A stretch of DNA of 64,000 bases, taken from contig NZ_DASUCC010000146.1 of the NCBI RefSeq assembly GCF_035762905.1, positions 93,835 to 157,834 of the forward strand. The letters are read 5' to 3'. This stretch comes from DASYTH01 sp035762905 (GTDB lineage Bacteria > Actinomycetota > Actinomycetes > Mycobacteriales > Pseudonocardiaceae). The notes under the pieces are model-generated. The model made no database searches. It was not told the origin of the DNA and saw only the letters and a list, made by a program, of their open reading frames with translations. A program made the translations under genes and the position numbers. Positions 62,292-64,000 of this stretch are shown here, piece by piece (positions within the stretch are counted from its first letter, which is position 1; each line of letters opens with the position of its first letter).

Positions 62292-63122
62292 CTAACCCTT
62301 CAGTGCGCCGGACGTGAAGCCGCGGACGTAGTAGCGCTGCAGCAACAGGAACACCGCCACACACGGCAGCGCCGCGGCGACCACGCCGGACTGCAGCGCG
62401 CCGAAGTCGACCGAGCCGAGGTTGCCGCTCTGCAGGTTGAACAGCGCCACCGGCAGCGTGAACTTGGTGCCGTCGGTCAGGAAGATCAGCGGCGCGACGA
62501 ACTCGTTCCACGCGGACAGGAACGAGAACAGCGCCACCGTCACCATCCCGGGCGCCACCCCGCGCAGCAGCACCCGCCACAGCGCACCGGTGTGCGTGCA
62601 CCCGTCGATCAGCGCCGCCTCCTCCAGTTCCACCGGCAGCGCCTCGAACGAGTTACGCATCATGAACAGCCCGAACGGAAGTTGGAACATGGCCAGCACC
62701 AGACCGAGGCCGATGATCGAGTTCTGCAGGCCGATCCAGCCGAGGAAGACGTAGAGCGGGATCAGGATCGTGGTGTACGGGACCATCAGGATCGCCAGCG
62801 TCACCAGGAACAGGATGTTCTTGCCGGGAAAGGAGAACCGGGCGATGGCGTAGCCGCCGAGCGTGGTGGTCACCACGGTCACCAGGACCGTGACCGTGGC
62901 GGTGAGCGCGGTGTTGGTGACGTAGGTGAGCAACCCGTCGCCGTAGCCGGCCAGCCGCTGGTAGTTGTCCAGGCCCCAGCCGTTCGCCGTCCCGCTGGCC
63001 TCCCGGCCGTGCACCGAGGAGTACGCCGTCCACACGATCGGAAAGGCGAACAGGATGGCCAGCGCGGTCGAGGTGGTGAAGTAGCCGACGGACCGGGCCG
63101 CCGCGCCGGGTGTACGTGCCAT
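62292..63122 (-). CDS. Carbohydrate ABC permease (MalG-like)
   Basis: 276-residue inner-membrane permease with six helices. The cytoplasmic EAA loop is EEAALIDGCTHTGALWRVLL, the contact site for the ATPase. MalG-like features include NTALTATVTVLVTVVTTTLG and FLSAWNEFVAPLIFL. It imports an oligosaccharide released by the enzymes of this operon. The ATG is 16 nt after the upstream permease stop. No ATPase gene is in the window; such systems usually use a shared MsiK-type ATPase. Confidence 0.94.
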   Translation of the reverse strand: MARTPGAAARSVGYFTTSTALAILFAFPIVWTAYSSVHGREASGTANGWGLDNYQRLAGYGDGLLTYVTNTALTATVTVLVTVVTTTLGGYAIARFSFPGKNILFLVTLAILMVPYTTILIPLYVFLGWIGLQNSIIGLGLVLAMFQLPFGLFMMRNSFEALPVELEEAALIDGCTHTGALWRVLLRGVAPGMVTVALFSFLSAWNEFVAPLIFLTDGTKFTLPVALFNLQSGNLGSVDFGALQSGVVAAALPCVAVFLLLQRYYVRGFTSGALKG

Positions 63123-63138
63123 GGTCTCCCTCCGCGGC

Positions 63139-64000
63139 TTACCGGTTGCGCCGGATCAGGAGCAGTTGGATGCCGTTGACCGCGATCAGCACCGCGAGGG
63201 TGGCCACCGAGATCGCCGCGGCCCGGCCGAGATCCTGGGACAGGAACGCCTCCCGGTAGATGTCGATCACCACGGTCGCCGTGTCGTGCCGGCCGCCGGT
63301 GAGGATGAAGAACTGGTCGAAGGCGAGCAGCGAGCCGGTCACCGACAGCACCATCATCAGCGCGATGGTGGGCCGCAGCAGCGGCAGGGTGACCATCCGC
63401 ATGATCTGCCACCGGCTCGCGCCGTCCGCTCTGGCCGCCTCGTACAGCACCGGGTCGATGCTCTGCAGACCGGTCAGCAGGATCAGCATGTAGAAGCCGG
63501 CGAACCGCCAGGTGATCATGCCGACGGTCGCGGCGAGCGCGTTGCCGTTGGAGCCCAGCCAGTCGATGTCGGTGCTGAACACCCAGCGCACCGCGCCGTT
63601 CAGCGGCGAGGACTGGTTGTTGAACAGCCCGTAGAACAGCAGGCTGGCCGAGGCCAGCCCGACCGCCGCCGGGATGAAGTAGGCCGTGCGGAAGAACCCG
63701 GTGCCCCGCCTGCGCTGCTGCGCCAGCAGGGCCAGGCCGAACGACACCAGCCCGAGCACGACCGTGGTGACCACGGTGTACTTGAGCGTGAACCACAGCG
63801 CCCGCAGGAAGAACGGGTCGGCGAGCGCGGCGTAGTTCGCCACCCCGTTGGGCGCCGACGCGCCGAGCAGCGGCCAGTGGTTGAACGACATCCACACCAT
63901 CAGGCCGAGCGGGATGACGAACAGCGTGGCGACGATCAGCGCCATCGGTGCGGCGTAGAGGATCGCCAGCCGGCTGCGGCCGCTGGCCAGCGTCCGGTGG
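63139..64000 (-). CDS. Carbohydrate ABC permease (MalF-like), 5' end outside window
   Basis: Partial gene: the frame continues open past the window edge (TLASGRSRLAILYAAPMALI precedes the first internal Met), so the start is not seen. At least six helices. The EAA loop is YEAARADGASRWQIMRMVTL, and GLQSIDPVLYEAA precedes it. First permease of the sugar importer; the solute-binding protein gene is presumably just beyond the edge. Confidence 0.92.
   Translation of the reverse strand, partial: HRTLASGRSRLAILYAAPMALIVATLFVIPLGLMVWMSFNHWPLLGASAPNGVANYAALADPFFLRALWFTLKYTVVTTVVLGLVSFGLALLAQQRRRGTGFFRTAYFIPAAVGLASASLLFYGLFNNQSSPLNGAVRWVFSTDIDWLGSNGNALAATVGMITWRFAGFYMLILLTGLQSIDPVLYEAARADGASRWQIMRMVTLPLLRPTIALMMVLSVTGSLLAFDQFFILTGGRHDTATVVIDIYREAFLSQDLGRAAAISVATLAVLIAVNGIQLLLIRRNR

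Overview
This window is chromosomal DNA of a high-GC Gram-positive bacterium (Actinobacteria). Codon third positions are almost all G or C, GTG starts are common, and several genes look leaderless. Marker blocks include a complete ergothioneine operon, a GarA/FtsR/glycine-cleavage block in the same order as in mycobacteria, an AcnR-regulated aconitase, and many TetR regulators. The mix of primary metabolism, a specialised-metabolite-like operon and plant-polysaccharide genes suggests a soil actinomycete, possibly Pseudonocardiales. That order-level placement is inference. I see no tRNA, rRNA, CRISPR array, IS element or phage genes.

Layout. 0-5 kb (minus strand): MoxR ATPase, DUF58 and VWA proteins, a MobA-like nucleotidyltransferase and a RipA-type NlpC/P60 hydrolase. 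5-7.1 kb (plus): two small-operon membrane proteins, closed by a strong hairpin. 7.2-11 kb: aconitase, with an AcnR-type operator over its promoter, then a TauE-like permease. 11-14.8 kb (minus): secreted peptidase, cytochrome P450 and its TetR. 14.8-19.2 kb (minus): egtA, egtB and a fused egtC-egtD. AcnR itself (19.4 kb) is divergent from egtA and lies about 9 kb from aconitase. 20-25.7 kb: two CorC-like membrane proteins, aldo/keto reductase, a PAP2-like protein, and a TetR/epimerase divergent pair with two matching operators. 25.7-32.8 kb (minus): pgsA, gcvH, garA, ftsR, a DUF151 gene, a merR gene, a tandem glycine riboswitch and gcvP.

33.1-42.3 kb (plus) is the most unusual part. It is a tightly coupled nine-gene operon: P-loop kinase, GH3-type acyl-amide ligase, two methyltransferases, FAD monooxygenase, two proteins of unknown function, an effector domain of LysR type without a DNA-binding domain, and an alpha/beta hydrolase. 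It has no PKS, NRPS or terpene synthase. Three copies of a related leader cassette are embedded in it. Each starts at the ATGA stop/start of the upstream gene and ends in the same 29-nt core carrying the ribosome-binding site. One copy is fused in frame to a methyltransferase, and one is a 60-codon frame coupled at both ends.

42.3-64 kb: acyl-CoA synthetase divergent from an MMPL exporter, a dienoyl-CoA-isomerase-like crotonase, DoxX and MmcQ/YjbR genes, a two-component system divergent from an ABC-2 exporter whose first permease carries an extracytoplasmic beta-sandwich-like insert, a secreted hydrolase, and a duplicated pair of cysteine-rich membrane proteins with duplicated promoters around a DUF2000 gene. 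The window ends in a plant-polysaccharide operon (GH127, a secreted CBM35 glycosidase and two sugar ABC permeases, the last running off the edge).
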